NCBI RefSeq assembly: GCF_900109355.1
Contig: NZ_FOBF01000021.1
Location: forward strand, 1-64,000
Length of the DNA stretch: 64,000 bases
From: Nonomuraea pusilla
GTDB lineage: Bacteria > Actinomycetota > Actinomycetes > Streptosporangiales > Streptosporangiaceae
Direction: 5' to 3'
Each line of letters opens with the position of its first letter. Positions within the stretch are counted from its first letter, which is position 1. The translations under genes and the position numbers were made by a program. The notes below the pieces were generated by a model. The model was not told where the DNA came from and did not search any database. It worked only from the letters and a program-made list of their open reading frames with translations. Positions 7,034 to 16,649 of the stretch are shown one piece after another.

Positions 7034-8737
7034 GTGGACCGAGCCGAACGCTTCGACGCGTTCCGCGCGCTGGCCGACCGCCGGGGACGCCCCGGCATCG
7101 AGCTGATCGCGTCCCTGGACGCCACCAGGGACGGCCGCGCCGACGACCCCGCCGCCTGGGCCCCCGGCGTCGCCGCGCGGCTGGGGCTGCCCGCGGCCGC
7201 CGGGCTCGGCCCCGCCACCTTCTACGCCGACCTGGCCGCCCCCCACGGCCGCCGCCACGTACGCGTCTGCTCCGCCGCGGCCTGCTTCGCCGCCCGCCTC
7301 GGACGGCACCTGCCCGAGACCGAGCAGGCGCTCGGCGTCGCGGCCGGCACCGCGAGCCCCGACGGCGCGGTCTCCCTCCAGCGCGTACGCTGCCTCGGCT
7401 ACTGCTACGCCGGACCCGCCTGCCTCGACGGCGACACGCCGTGCACCGGCCCGCGCCTCGCCGCGCAGCTCACCGGCGGCCGCCCGCCGCTCGACCCGCC
7501 CGTGCCCGCGTACGACGCCACCGGCGACCCCGTGACGCTCGCCGGGATCGCCGGCGGCGACCCGCCCTGGCAGGTCTGGCCCTCGGCGCTCGCGCTGCGC
7601 ACACCCGAACAGGTGATGGCCGAGGTCGCCGCCTCCGGCCTGCGGGGGCGCGGCGGAGCCGGGTTCCCCGTGGCCGCCAAGTGGGCGTCGGCGGGCGGCT
7701 CGCCGGACACCGTCCTCATCGCGAACGGCGACGAGGGCGACCCCGGCTCCTTCGCCGACCGGCTGCTGATGGAGTCGGACCCCGGCCGGGTGCTGGAAGG
7801 GCTGGCGCTGGCCTGCTTCGCCTGTGGGTCGCGGCGGGCCGTGGTGCTGGTGCGCTCGGAGTACCCGCGGGCGCTCGCCGCGATGCGGGCCGCCGTGCGG
7901 AGGGCGTACGAGGACGGCCACCTGGGCCTGTCCGTCCACGGCAGCGGCGTGGACGTGGACGTCGAGGTGGTCCAGGGGGCGGGCTCGTACGTCGCGGGCG
8001 AGGAGACCGCGCTCATCGCCTCGCTGGAGGGCGACAGGGGGTGCGCGCGGCCCCGGCCGCCGTACCCCACGCGGCGGGGCGTCTGGGGGGCGCCGACCGT
8101 GGTCAACAACGTCGAGACCCTGGCCGCGGTGCCGTGGATCGTGCGCAGGGGCGGGCGCGCGTACGCCCGCAGGGGCACCAGGGACGAGGCGGGGACGAAG
8201 CTCGTCTGCCTGTCCGAGCGGTTCGCGAGGCCCGGCTGCTACGAGGTGGAGCTCGGCACGCCGGTGCGGCGGATCGTCACCGAGCTGGGCGGCGGGCTCA
8301 AGGACGGCGCGCGGCTGCGGGTGCTGCAGGTCGGCGGGCCGCTCGGCGGGTTCCTCGCGCCGGAGGCGCTGGACGTGCCGCTGGCGGAGGCCGCGCTGGA
8401 GTGCCGGGGGGCGGCGCTCGGGCACGCCGGGCTGGTCGCGTTCGACGAGCGGGCCAGGCCTGAGGAGATCCTGCGGCACGTCTGGGAGTTCGCCGCCGCC
8501 GAGAGCTGCGGGGCCTGCTCGCCGTGCCGGGTGGGGTCGCGGCGCGGCCTCGCCCTCGTACGGGAGGCCCTGGAGGGCGGGGCGGACGGCCCGGGACCCG
8601 ACCGGACCCGGCGCGGCGACGAGTACCGGCGCGTGCTGCGGGTGATGGGCGAGGCGAGCCTGTGCGCGTTCGGCCGCCGGGTGCCGCCCGCGGTGCGCAG
8701 CCTCGCCCGCGCCTGCCGCCTGCCGGGGTGGCTGTGA
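7034..8737 (+). CDS. NAD-dependent formate dehydrogenase, flavoprotein (NuoE-NuoF fusion) subunit
   Basis: 567 aa fusing a NuoE-like thioredoxin-fold [2Fe-2S] domain (C79-x4-C84 and C120-x3-C124) to a NuoF-like domain with the NAD/FMN loops RGRGGAGFPVAAKW (about 204-217) and NGDEGDPGSFADR (231 on). A C-terminal [4Fe-4S] motif ESCGACSPCRVGS is followed by a further Cys. It accepts electrons from the molybdenum subunit encoded next and reduces NAD+. The GTG at 7034 is preceded by GGGAAGG; an upstream GTG at 6974 adds a Gly-rich lead with no homology-like features. The stop overlaps the next start as TGATG. Confidence 0.9.
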   Translation: MDRAERFDAFRALADRRGRPGIELIASLDATRDGRADDPAAWAPGVAARLGLPAAAGLGPATFYADLAAPHGRRHVRVCSAAACFAARLGRHLPETEQALGVAAGTASPDGAVSLQRVRCLGYCYAGPACLDGDTPCTGPRLAAQLTGGRPPLDPPVPAYDATGDPVTLAGIAGGDPPWQVWPSALALRTPEQVMAEVAASGLRGRGGAGFPVAAKWASAGGSPDTVLIANGDEGDPGSFADRLLMESDPGRVLEGLALACFACGSRRAVVLVRSEYPRALAAMRAAVRRAYEDGHLGLSVHGSGVDVDVEVVQGAGSYVAGEETALIASLEGDRGCARPRPPYPTRRGVWGAPTVVNNVETLAAVPWIVRRGGRAYARRGTRDEAGTKLVCLSERFARPGCYEVELGTPVRRIVTELGGGLKDGARLRVLQVGGPLGGFLAPEALDVPLAEAALECRGAALGHAGLVAFDERARPEEILRHVWEFAAAESCGACSPCRVGSRRGLALVREALEGGADGPGPDRTRRGDEYRRVLRVMGEASLCAFGRRVPPAVRSLARACRLPGWL

Positions 8738-11427
8738 TGACCGGGGACGGGGTGGTCGCGGTCGAGGTGGACGGCCTGCCCGTGGCCGTGCCCGCGGGGT
8801 CGTCGCTGCTGGACGCCGTGCGGGCGGCCGGCGTCGAGGTGCCCGCGCTCTGCCACGACGACCGGCTCTCCCCCGCGGGCTCCTGCCGGACCTGCCTGGT
8901 GAAGCTCGGCGGGAGCGTCGTCGCCTCGTGCGTCACCCCCGTCAGGGACGGCGCGCGGGCGCAGGCGGCGACCCGGGAGCTGCGGGCGCTGCGCAGGGAG
9001 GCGGTCGAGGTGATCGTCTCCGCCCTGCCGGCCAGGGCGCTCACCGGCGGGGCCGAGGGCAGCGAGCTGGCCAGGGTGTGCGCGTCGCTGGGCATCGGGC
9101 CCGAGTCCGCGCTGGGCGAGCTGTCCGGGCGGGGCCGCGACGACAGCCATCCGTACGTGCGGCTCGACAGGGACCTGTGCATCGCCTGCGGCCGGTGCGT
9201 GCGGATGTGCGCCGAGGTGCAGGGGACGTTCGCCATCGCGCTGACCGGGCGCGGGGGCGACGCCGTGGCCGCGCCGGGCACCGGCGGGGCGTGGGTGGAC
9301 TCCGCCTGCGTGGCGTGCGGCGGCTGCGTGGACACCTGCCCCACGGGCGCGCTGTCGGAGCCCGGCCTGCCGTACGGCGGGCGTCCCTCCGGCCTCGTCA
9401 CCACCCGCACCACCTGCGGCTACTGCGGTGTCGGCTGCGCGCTGGACGTGCTGACGCGCGGTGACGAGCTGGTGGCGGCCCTGCCCGCCGGCGACGGGCC
9501 GGTGAACCGGGGCCACGCCTGCGTCAAGGGCCGCTTCGCGTACGGCTTCCGCGTCTCGGAGGAGCGGCTGACCCGTCCGCTGGTGCGCCGCGACGGCAGG
9601 CTGGAGCCGGCCGGCTGGGACGAGGCGCTGGACGTCGTGGCGCGCGGCCTGCGGGAGGCGGTCGCGTCGGGCGGCCCCGACGCGGTGGCGGCGATCTCGT
9701 CGGCCAGGGCGACCAACGAGGAGAACTACCTGGTCCAGAAGTTCATGCGGACGGTGATCGGCACGAACAACGTGGACAACTGCTCCCGGCTGTGCCACGC
9801 GCCGTCGGCGGCGGGGCTGACGGCGGCGTTCGGGCTGCCGGGCGGCACCGACTGCTTCGACGACGCCCAGCGGGCCGACTGCCTGCTGGTCGTGGGCGCG
9901 AACCCGGCCGAGGCCCACCCGGTGGTGGGGGCGCGGCTGCTGCAGCGCGTGCTGCGCGGGGCCAGGCTGGTGGTCGCGGACCCGCGCGCCGTGGGGCTCG
10001 CGCTGCACGCCGACGTGCACCTGCGGCCCCGCCCCGGCACGAACGTGGCGCTCTTCCACGGGCTGGCGCACGTCCTGCTCGCCGAGGGCCTGGCCGACGA
10101 GGACTTCCTGCGCCGCCGCGCGACCGGGCTGCCCGAGCTGGCCGAACTGCTCGCCGGCTACCCGCCGCACCGCGTGTCGGCGGTCACGGGCGTGCCGGAG
10201 GGCGACCTCGTGGCCGCCGCCAGGCTGTACGGGCGGGCCGCGCGCCCCGCCGTCTTCTACGGCCTGGGCGTCACCGAGCACCTGCACGGCACCGACGGCG
10301 TACGGGCGCTGGCGAACCTGGCGATCCTGCGGGGCGCGGTCGGCGGCGACCGCGGGTACGGCGTCAACCCGCTGCGCGGGCAGAACAACGTGCAGGGGGC
10401 GTCCGACATGGGCGCGCTGCCCGACCAGCTGCCCGGCTGCCAGAGCGTCACCGACCCGGTCGCCAGGGAGCGGGCCGCCCGGCTGTGGCGGGCCGAGGTG
10501 CCGGCGCGGCCCGGCCTGCGCATCCCGCAGATGTTCGCCGCCGCGCGGTCCGGCGCCCTGCGGGCGCTGTGGGTCATCGGCGAGGACGTGTGCGCGACCG
10601 ACCCCGACGCCCGGCGGGTCGCCGCCGCGCTGGAGGCCTGCCCGCTGGTGGTGTGCGACGAGCTGTTCCCGTCGGAGACGGCGCGGCGCGCCGACGTCGT
10701 CCTGCCCGTCGCGTCATGGCTGGAGAAGGACGGCACGTTCGTCAACTTCGACCGCCGCTTCCAGCGGGTGCGTCCCGCGCTGGCCCCGCCGGGCGAGGCC
10801 CGCAGCGACTTCGCCGTCGTGCACGCGGTGGCCGCCGCCCTGGGGGCCGACCTCGGCTGCCCGACGCCCGCCGCCGCGCTGGACGAGTGCGCCGCGCTCG
10901 CGCCGCTGTTCGCCGGGCTGTCGCACGCGCGGCTGGACCGGGAGGGCGCCGTCTGCTGGCCCGCGCCCGACGCGGACCGTCCGGGCGAGGCCAGGCTGTA
11001 CCGGGAGCGGTTCGCCACGGCGGACGGCCTGGCCCACCTGTCGGCCTGCCCGTACCTGCCGCCGGGTGAGGAGCCCGACGACGACTACCCGCTCGTGCTC
11101 GTCACCGGGCGGCGCTGGGCGCACTACAACTCGGGCAGCATGACGCGGCGCGGCGGCAACCTGCGGCTCGACGCCGTGGACCGGCTCGACCTGCACCCGG
11201 TGGACGCCGCCGGGCACGGGCTGCGCGACGGCGACCCGGTGACGGTCGAGAGCCGGCACGGCACGGCCAGGCTGACCGTCCACGTCGGCGAGGAGACGGC
11301 GCCCGGCCAGGCGTTCTGCGCGTTCCACTTCCCGGGCAGCGGCGTGAACACGCTGACGTCCGACCGGGCGGACACCGTCACCTCGTGCCCGGAGTACAAG
11401 GTGACGGCGGTCCGCCTGCGCCCGTGA
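8737..11427 (+). CDS. fdhF: formate dehydrogenase catalytic (molybdopterin) subunit, Cys type
   Basis: 896 aa. A plant-type [2Fe-2S] domain (C39, C50, C53, C65) is followed by two ferredoxin-like [4Fe-4S] clusters (C148/151/154/158 and C191/194/197/201) and the Mo-bisMGD domain with its own cluster (C227, C230, C234, C262). In NVDNCSRLCHAPSAAGLTAA the Mo ligand is Cys353, in the place of selenocysteine in E. coli FdhF. No NuoG-type His-Cys3 cluster is visible, so it is simpler than FdsA. The subunit oxidises formate to CO2. The ATG at 8737 overlaps the upstream stop. No fdhD or Mo-cofactor genes are in this window. Confidence 0.92.
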   Translation: MTGDGVVAVEVDGLPVAVPAGSSLLDAVRAAGVEVPALCHDDRLSPAGSCRTCLVKLGGSVVASCVTPVRDGARAQAATRELRALRREAVEVIVSALPARALTGGAEGSELARVCASLGIGPESALGELSGRGRDDSHPYVRLDRDLCIACGRCVRMCAEVQGTFAIALTGRGGDAVAAPGTGGAWVDSACVACGGCVDTCPTGALSEPGLPYGGRPSGLVTTRTTCGYCGVGCALDVLTRGDELVAALPAGDGPVNRGHACVKGRFAYGFRVSEERLTRPLVRRDGRLEPAGWDEALDVVARGLREAVASGGPDAVAAISSARATNEENYLVQKFMRTVIGTNNVDNCSRLCHAPSAAGLTAAFGLPGGTDCFDDAQRADCLLVVGANPAEAHPVVGARLLQRVLRGARLVVADPRAVGLALHADVHLRPRPGTNVALFHGLAHVLLAEGLADEDFLRRRATGLPELAELLAGYPPHRVSAVTGVPEGDLVAAARLYGRAARPAVFYGLGVTEHLHGTDGVRALANLAILRGAVGGDRGYGVNPLRGQNNVQGASDMGALPDQLPGCQSVTDPVARERAARLWRAEVPARPGLRIPQMFAAARSGALRALWVIGEDVCATDPDARRVAAALEACPLVVCDELFPSETARRADVVLPVASWLEKDGTFVNFDRRFQRVRPALAPPGEARSDFAVVHAVAAALGADLGCPTPAAALDECAALAPLFAGLSHARLDREGAVCWPAPDADRPGEARLYRERFATADGLAHLSACPYLPPGEEPDDDYPLVLVTGRRWAHYNSGSMTRRGGNLRLDAVDRLDLHPVDAAGHGLRDGDPVTVESRHGTARLTVHVGEETAPGQAFCAFHFPGSGVNTLTSDRADTVTSCPEYKVTAVRLRP

Positions 11428-11449
11428 GCGGTCCGCCCCTGGTGGGTGG

Positions 11450-14203
11450 TCAGGCGAGCAGCACGGCGACGGCGGCGGCCGTCTCGGGGTGCCCGGCGAG
11501 CAGGACCTCCGCCGCGCCGTGCGCCGACGGCTGCGGCGCCTGCCACTGGCCGTCGCAGCCGAGCAGCTCCGCCACCGCGTCGCAGGCCGCCGGATGGGCG
11601 ACGAGCAGCTCCGTCACCGGCCCCGCCGCGGAGGCGGACGCCTTCGGCCGGGGGGCGGCGGCCCGCCGCTCCCACGGCGGCGTCCACGCGTCCAGCGCGG
11701 GCAGGCTCCCCGGGTACGTCCGGCCCGCCTCGCGGACCAGCACCGGCATCAGCTCGCCCGCCTGGGCGCGCAGCGTCGTCACCAGCTTCGGCAGCCAGGG
11801 CAGCAGCACCCGGTCCGGCAGCCGCCCGAACGCCTTCGACACCACCTCGACGACGAACCCCGACAGGCCGGGCGCCAGCTCCATCGCCTGGACGAAGCCC
11901 GTGACGTAGAGCGGGAACGACGGCACCACCAACGGGTTGGCCAGCAGCTCGTCGCAGCGCGCCCGCAGCTCCGCCAGCGGCAGCAGGCCGAGCTGGTTGC
12001 GCGCCGCCCACAGCAGCGCCACCTTCGCGGGCGACTCGGGGTGCGACTGCTGCACCGCGATCTCCAGCTGCGCCCTGTCGCAGCCGAGCGCCATCGCCAG
12101 GCTCTCCATCGTGAACAGGAAGCCCAGCATGGCGCCCACCTGCCTGACCCCGGTGTCGTCGTCGACGAACGCCGTGGGCAGCAGCGTGCAGTAGTGCGCG
12201 TACCCGGCTGTGACGAACGACTCGCACCACGCGGGCAGCTCCGGCTCGTTCGCCCTGAAGTAAGCGAGCAGGCGGCGGATCCTGCGCAGCACCTCGGGCG
12301 CGTCGTCCACCGTGCGCTCGGCAGCGAGCAGCTCCACCGCGCGGGCGCCCAGCTCGTCGGCGAACCGCCGGCTGCCGAGGTAGAGGATGGCGTCCTCGAC
12401 CGCGGCGAGCGCCGTGGCGGCCGTCGCCTTCTGGTCCCAGACGGAGGCGCGCAGCCGCTGCTCCAGCACCTGCTCGACGGTGACGCCCTCGTAGCCCAGC
12501 TCGATGATCGACCGCTGGTGGCGGCCGATCGCGACGTCCCAGCTCTCCTGGATGGACCGCTCGCCCAGCCTGCGCTCGCCCATGATCGGCCGTACGGCGT
12601 CGGCCGGCAGCAGGTAGCGCAGCATCCACAGCAGGTTCGAGCAGGCGGCGAGGTCCGGGTCGGCGTTCAGGTCGAGCAGGGCCCGCTGGATCGTGCGTTT
12701 CTCCAGGTCGACGCCGAGCGGGCGGAGCCGGTCGAAGACGTCGCGGGCCAGCGGCGGCAGCGCGTCGTAGCCGACCGTGCCGACCCGGTCGCCGCCCAGC
12801 AGGATCTCGCACAGGCGGCGCACGTCGCGGCGGCCCGGCACGACGTCCTTCTCGATGCAGGTGACGGCCGCGTCCTGGAAGTCGTACGGCGTCGGCCTGG
12901 GCCGGTTGCGCATCGCGGCGAGCAGGATCGACGTCTCGAACACCGCGATGGCGTCGGCGGTGCTCGCCAGGTAGCCGTTGCGCCTGGCCAGCCTGACGAT
13001 GTCGACGCACCAGCCGCGCAGTTCCTCCTCGTCCAGGCCGTCGAGCGGGGGCGGCGCCGACAGGTAGCCGGACAGCCGGTCGGAGGGCGGCGCCGGGGGC
13101 GCGGGCGGCGGCAGCTTGGCGGCCCGCTTGCGCGTGCCCTTCTGCCCGGCGAGCTGGAACGGGGTCAGGCCGTTCCTGCCCACCGCCTTGGACCAGGTGG
13201 CCGCCGCGATCGACACCGAGCCCGGCGCGAGGCCGAACTGCGTCTCGATCGCCGAGTGGCTCGACGGGATGAGGCCGTACAGCCAGCGGGTGCCGGTGGG
13301 CGGCGCGATCTCGTACGGCGCGGCGGCGTCCAGGCCGAACTGCTCGACCCTGCTGGCCGCGTGGAAGGCGCCGCACACGTACAGGCAGTCGGCCGGGTCG
13401 GCGCCGGAGGCGGCGAGGTGCTCGCGCATGCGCGTCCACATGTGCCGCTCGCGGTCCTCGTCCCTGGCCAGCCTGTCGCCGTCGCCCGGGTCGAGGCGGC
13501 GGAACAGGCTGCCGATGAGCACCATGACCTGCCGGTACGTGTCGTAGTCCGCCCCGGCGAGCGGCTGCTCGACGTACTGGTCCCACCACTCCGACCAGTG
13601 GCGCACCTTGCCGTGGTGCAGCAGGTGCTCCTCCAGCTCGGCGAAGCGGGGCCGCAGGTCGCCGATCTCGATGCCGACGGCGTCGCCGTGCAGCCCGGCG
13701 CCCTCGCGCGGCGGCTCCTCAGGGGAGTCCGCGGCCTCCTCCGGCCCGTGCGACTGGAAGACGTGGTCGGACGAGCGGTCCACCAGCACCAGCTCGACGC
13801 CGGGCGTCTCCAGCGCGTACGCGATGGCCTGGTACTCGGCGGACGCCTCCGTGATCGGAGCGACCACGCTGAGCGGGCCCCACGCGGGCGGGAACCCGTC
13901 GAGCTCGGTGGCGAACGCCTGGAGCGCCACCGGCAGGCGGCAGTTGCGCAGCTCGGTCAGCAGCGGCCCGAGGTCCTCGCACAGCTCCAGGTAGATGACC
14001 TTGGGCTGCTTCTCGCGCAGGCGCCGCACCATGGCGAGGGCCGACGCCGGCGAGTGGTGGCAGACCGGGAAGATCTCCAGCTTCTCGCTCAGCGCCCGGT
14101 CGACGTCGTCGACCATGCCGGTGAGGATGGCCGACACGGAGTCGCCGGCGAACGCGGCGGCAGCGTCGCCGAGCTGCCGCCGCAGCGCCTCGAAGGTGCT
14201 CAC
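11450..14203 (-). CDS. DUF5682 family protein
   Basis: 917 aa, last gene of a five-gene cassette. The N-terminal third resembles the ChaN/TIKI/erythromycin-esterase-like fold: FPVCHHSPASALAMVRRL, then YLELCEDLGPLLTEL, ELVLVDRSSDHVF, and VCGAFHAASRVEQFG, with conserved His, Glu and Asp that could bind metal. The rest (about 400-917) is helical and repetitive without a recognised motif. No signal peptide or membrane helix, so cytosolic. The start GTG at 14203 overlaps the MoxR stop as GTGA, so the two are made together. The function is unknown; a hydrolase-like partner of the MoxR-vWA pair is inference. It converges on the formate dehydrogenase gene 22 bases away. Confidence 0.88.
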   Translation of the reverse strand: MSTFEALRRQLGDAAAAFAGDSVSAILTGMVDDVDRALSEKLEIFPVCHHSPASALAMVRRLREKQPKVIYLELCEDLGPLLTELRNCRLPVALQAFATELDGFPPAWGPLSVVAPITEASAEYQAIAYALETPGVELVLVDRSSDHVFQSHGPEEAADSPEEPPREGAGLHGDAVGIEIGDLRPRFAELEEHLLHHGKVRHWSEWWDQYVEQPLAGADYDTYRQVMVLIGSLFRRLDPGDGDRLARDEDRERHMWTRMREHLAASGADPADCLYVCGAFHAASRVEQFGLDAAAPYEIAPPTGTRWLYGLIPSSHSAIETQFGLAPGSVSIAAATWSKAVGRNGLTPFQLAGQKGTRKRAAKLPPPAPPAPPSDRLSGYLSAPPPLDGLDEEELRGWCVDIVRLARRNGYLASTADAIAVFETSILLAAMRNRPRPTPYDFQDAAVTCIEKDVVPGRRDVRRLCEILLGGDRVGTVGYDALPPLARDVFDRLRPLGVDLEKRTIQRALLDLNADPDLAACSNLLWMLRYLLPADAVRPIMGERRLGERSIQESWDVAIGRHQRSIIELGYEGVTVEQVLEQRLRASVWDQKATAATALAAVEDAILYLGSRRFADELGARAVELLAAERTVDDAPEVLRRIRRLLAYFRANEPELPAWCESFVTAGYAHYCTLLPTAFVDDDTGVRQVGAMLGFLFTMESLAMALGCDRAQLEIAVQQSHPESPAKVALLWAARNQLGLLPLAELRARCDELLANPLVVPSFPLYVTGFVQAMELAPGLSGFVVEVVSKAFGRLPDRVLLPWLPKLVTTLRAQAGELMPVLVREAGRTYPGSLPALDAWTPPWERRAAAPRPKASASAAGPVTELLVAHPAACDAVAELLGCDGQWQAPQPSAHGAAEVLLAGHPETAAAVAVLLA

Positions 14204-15312
14204 GACAGCGTGGCGATCGCCTCACGACCGCCTTCGAGGAAGTCCTGCCAGTCGCCGCCGTCCTTCTTGCTGCGCGGCTCGACGACGCCGTGCCAGTACT
14301 TGTTGAGTATGGCGAGGTCCTCGGGGCTGCGGCGGGCCAGCGAGCCGACCAGCGAACCGGCCAGCGTGCCGGCGCGCAACGTGCGGTCGCCGAAGAAGTG
14401 GCTGTGCAGGATGGCGTCCTCCAGCACGCCGATCTGCTCGGCCGTGGACAGCGCCGACTCCAGCTTCTCGTCGTCGCTGGCGGCCGACGCGGCGGCGGCG
14501 CGCAGGTCGGCGAAGCTCTGCAGCAGGATGTCCAGCAGCGTCGGGGGGACGTCCAGCTCGATGCGGTGCCTGCGCAGCAGCTCCTCGGTGCGGAAGCGGA
14601 CGATCTCCGCCTCGCTGCGCTTGCTCGTCACGACCGGGATGCGGACGAAGTTGAAGCGCCGCTTGAGCGCCGACGACAGGTCGTTGACGCCCCGGTCCCT
14701 GCTGTTCGCGGTCGCGATGATCGAGAAGCCGGGCTTGGCGAAGACGATGTTGTCGTCGTCCAGCTCGGGGATCGAGACGTACTTCTCGGACAGGATCGAG
14801 ATCAGGGCGTCCTGGACGTCGCTGGTGGAGCGGGTCAGCTCCTCGAAGCGGCCGACGACGCCCTGCTCCATCGCGGTCATGATGGGCGAGGGGATCAGCG
14901 ACTCGCGGGACTGGCCCTTGGCGATCACCATCGACACGTTCCACGAGTACTTGATGTGGTCCTCGGTGGTGCCGGCCGTGCCCTGGACGACCAGGGTGGA
15001 GTTGCGGCAGATGGCGGCGGCGAGCAGCTCGGCCAGCCAGCTCTTGCCGGTGCCGGGGTCGCCGATGAGCAGCAGGCCCCTGTCGGAGGCCAGGGTCACG
15101 ATGCTGCGCTCGACGAAGCTGCGGTCGCCGAACCACTTCTGCGGGATCTCGCGGTCGAGCCCGTCTGACGGTTCGGAACCGAGCACGAACAGCCGCACCA
15201 TCTTGGGGCTGAGCCGCCACGAGAACGGCTTGGCGCCGTCGTCGATCGACTCCAGCCAGTCGAGCTCCTCGGCGTACTTCACCTCGGCGGGGGCACGCAG
15301 CAGGTCGGTCAT
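14200..15312 (-). CDS. MoxR-type AAA+ ATPase
   Basis: 370 aa. Walker A is GDPGTGKS at 84-91. The Walker B segment reads VVGRFEELTR (about 152-161), with Glu-Glu where the usual MoxR pair is Asp-Glu. Sensor 1 is IIATANSRDRG with N203, and an arginine-rich second region of homology is SSALKRRFNF (213-222). It is predicted to form a hexamer that remodels a client together with the vWA protein encoded upstream, as in RavA-ViaA. The ATG at 15312 has an AGGAG site that contains the TAG stop of the vWA gene. Its stop overlaps the DUF5682 start. Confidence 0.93.
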   Translation of the reverse strand: MTDLLRAPAEVKYAEELDWLESIDDGAKPFSWRLSPKMVRLFVLGSEPSDGLDREIPQKWFGDRSFVERSIVTLASDRGLLLIGDPGTGKSWLAELLAAAICRNSTLVVQGTAGTTEDHIKYSWNVSMVIAKGQSRESLIPSPIMTAMEQGVVGRFEELTRSTSDVQDALISILSEKYVSIPELDDDNIVFAKPGFSIIATANSRDRGVNDLSSALKRRFNFVRIPVVTSKRSEAEIVRFRTEELLRRHRIELDVPPTLLDILLQSFADLRAAAASAASDDEKLESALSTAEQIGVLEDAILHSHFFGDRTLRAGTLAGSLVGSLARRSPEDLAILNKYWHGVVEPRSKKDGGDWQDFLEGGREAIATLS

Positions 15313-15323
15313 TCGCGGGTCTC

Positions 15324-16649
15324 CTAGGTGAGGAAGTTCTTGAGCTCGAACACGAGCTTGCGGATGTGGCCCGAGATCACGGGAGTGCCCAGGTCCTTGA
15401 GTTTCTGGCGGTACCACGGGTCGACGCTCTGGTACCCGGAGCTGTTCACCGAGCCGACCGGGATGAACTTCACCCCCGAGCGGTGCACCGCCTCGAAGTC
15501 GTTGATCAGCGCGCGGTTGTCGTAGAAGTCCGAGATCCAGACCATCACGGTGTTGCGCGGGTCGGCGATCTTCGGCTTGGCCAGCGCCATGGCGGCCGTG
15601 CCGTCGGTGCCGCCGCCGAGCGTGGTGCGCAGCAGCACCTCGAACGGGTCGTGCACCCACGGCGTGAGGTCGAGCGCCCGGGTGTCGTACGCCAGGAGGT
15701 GCACGTCCACCTTGGGCAGCCCGGCGAAGATCGACGCCAGGATGGTGCAGTTGACCATGGCGTCGACCATCGAGCCCGACTGGTCCACCACCACGATCAG
15801 GCGGGCCGGCGTGGTGCGGCGGGCCGTGTGCCGGTAGTACAGCCGGTCCACGTACAGCCGCTGATCCTCGGGGCTCCAGTTCGTGAGGTTCTTCCAGATC
15901 GTGCGCTCGATGTCGAGGTTGCGGAAGACCCGCTTCGGCGGCACCGACCTGTCGATGACGCCCACGCTGGTCTTCTCCACCTGCGTGCGCAGGACCTCGG
16001 CGACCTCGTCCACGAACCTGCGGATGAGCGCCTTGGCGTTGGCCAGGGCGACGCCCGACAGGTTCGACTTGTCGCGCAGGAGCTGCTCGATCAGCGACAT
16101 GCTGGGCGTCAGCTGCTTGGCCAGCGCCGGGTCGGCGAGCACCTCGCGCAGGCGCATGCGCTTGACGAGGTCGCCCTCCATGCCGGCGAGCCAGGCGGCC
16201 AGCTCCTCGTTGCCGGGGCCCGAGCGCAGCTGACCGGGCTCGCAGCCCATGCCGCGTTCGAACCAGGCTGCGTCCTGCTTCCAGCGGGCCAGGTCGGCGG
16301 CGGTGACGTCGCCGCTGCCCGTGGCGAACACGTTGAGCAGCAGCTTCGACACCAGCGCGGCGCGGCGCACCTCGTCGCCGTCGGCCCCGGCCCGCGCCGG
16401 GTCGTCGTCGGGGTCCTGCTCCGCCATGAGGTTCTGGAACTCCTCGCCCAGCTCCGGGTAGCGCTGGACGAGGGTGTCGACGGACACGGCGGGGTCGAGC
16501 AGGGCGGGCGGCAGGCCGAGGTCGTCGACGATCGCGACGCTCGACGACTCCAGCGACGGCTGCTCGTCCGCGCCGAACAGGCGCGACATCAGCCGCCAGT
16601 AGAGCAGCTGACGCCGGTGCTCTGCGGCGTTGTCGGGGGATTCGCTCAT
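15324..16649 (-). CDS. vWA domain protein (CoxE/ViaA-like)
   Basis: 441 aa. The first 240 residues are helical and lack a known motif. The C-terminal vWA domain (about 255-441) has a complete metal-ion-dependent adhesion site: VVVDQSGSMVDAMVN (DxSxS), the Thr in LGGGTDGTAAM, and the Asp in VMVWISDFYDN. Such proteins act as adaptors between a MoxR ATPase and its target. The ATG at 16649 overlaps the stop of the preceding gene as ATGA; the following MoxR gene begins 11 bases after the stop. Soluble, no signal peptide. Confidence 0.93.
   Translation of the reverse strand: MSESPDNAAEHRRQLLYWRLMSRLFGADEQPSLESSSVAIVDDLGLPPALLDPAVSVDTLVQRYPELGEEFQNLMAEQDPDDDPARAGADGDEVRRAALVSKLLLNVFATGSGDVTAADLARWKQDAAWFERGMGCEPGQLRSGPGNEELAAWLAGMEGDLVKRMRLREVLADPALAKQLTPSMSLIEQLLRDKSNLSGVALANAKALIRRFVDEVAEVLRTQVEKTSVGVIDRSVPPKRVFRNLDIERTIWKNLTNWSPEDQRLYVDRLYYRHTARRTTPARLIVVVDQSGSMVDAMVNCTILASIFAGLPKVDVHLLAYDTRALDLTPWVHDPFEVLLRTTLGGGTDGTAAMALAKPKIADPRNTVMVWISDFYDNRALINDFEAVHRSGVKFIPVGSVNSSGYQSVDPWYRQKLKDLGTPVISGHIRKLVFELKNFLT

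Noticed and set aside
8737..11427. Selenocysteine at the formate dehydrogenase active site
   Set aside because: The codon at residue 353 encodes Cys and no in-frame TGA is present.
11489..15331. Plus-strand frame of 1280 codons opposite DUF5682 and MoxR
   Set aside because: Composition of an antisense shadow, with no domain and no ribosome-binding site; the minus-strand genes carry clear motifs.
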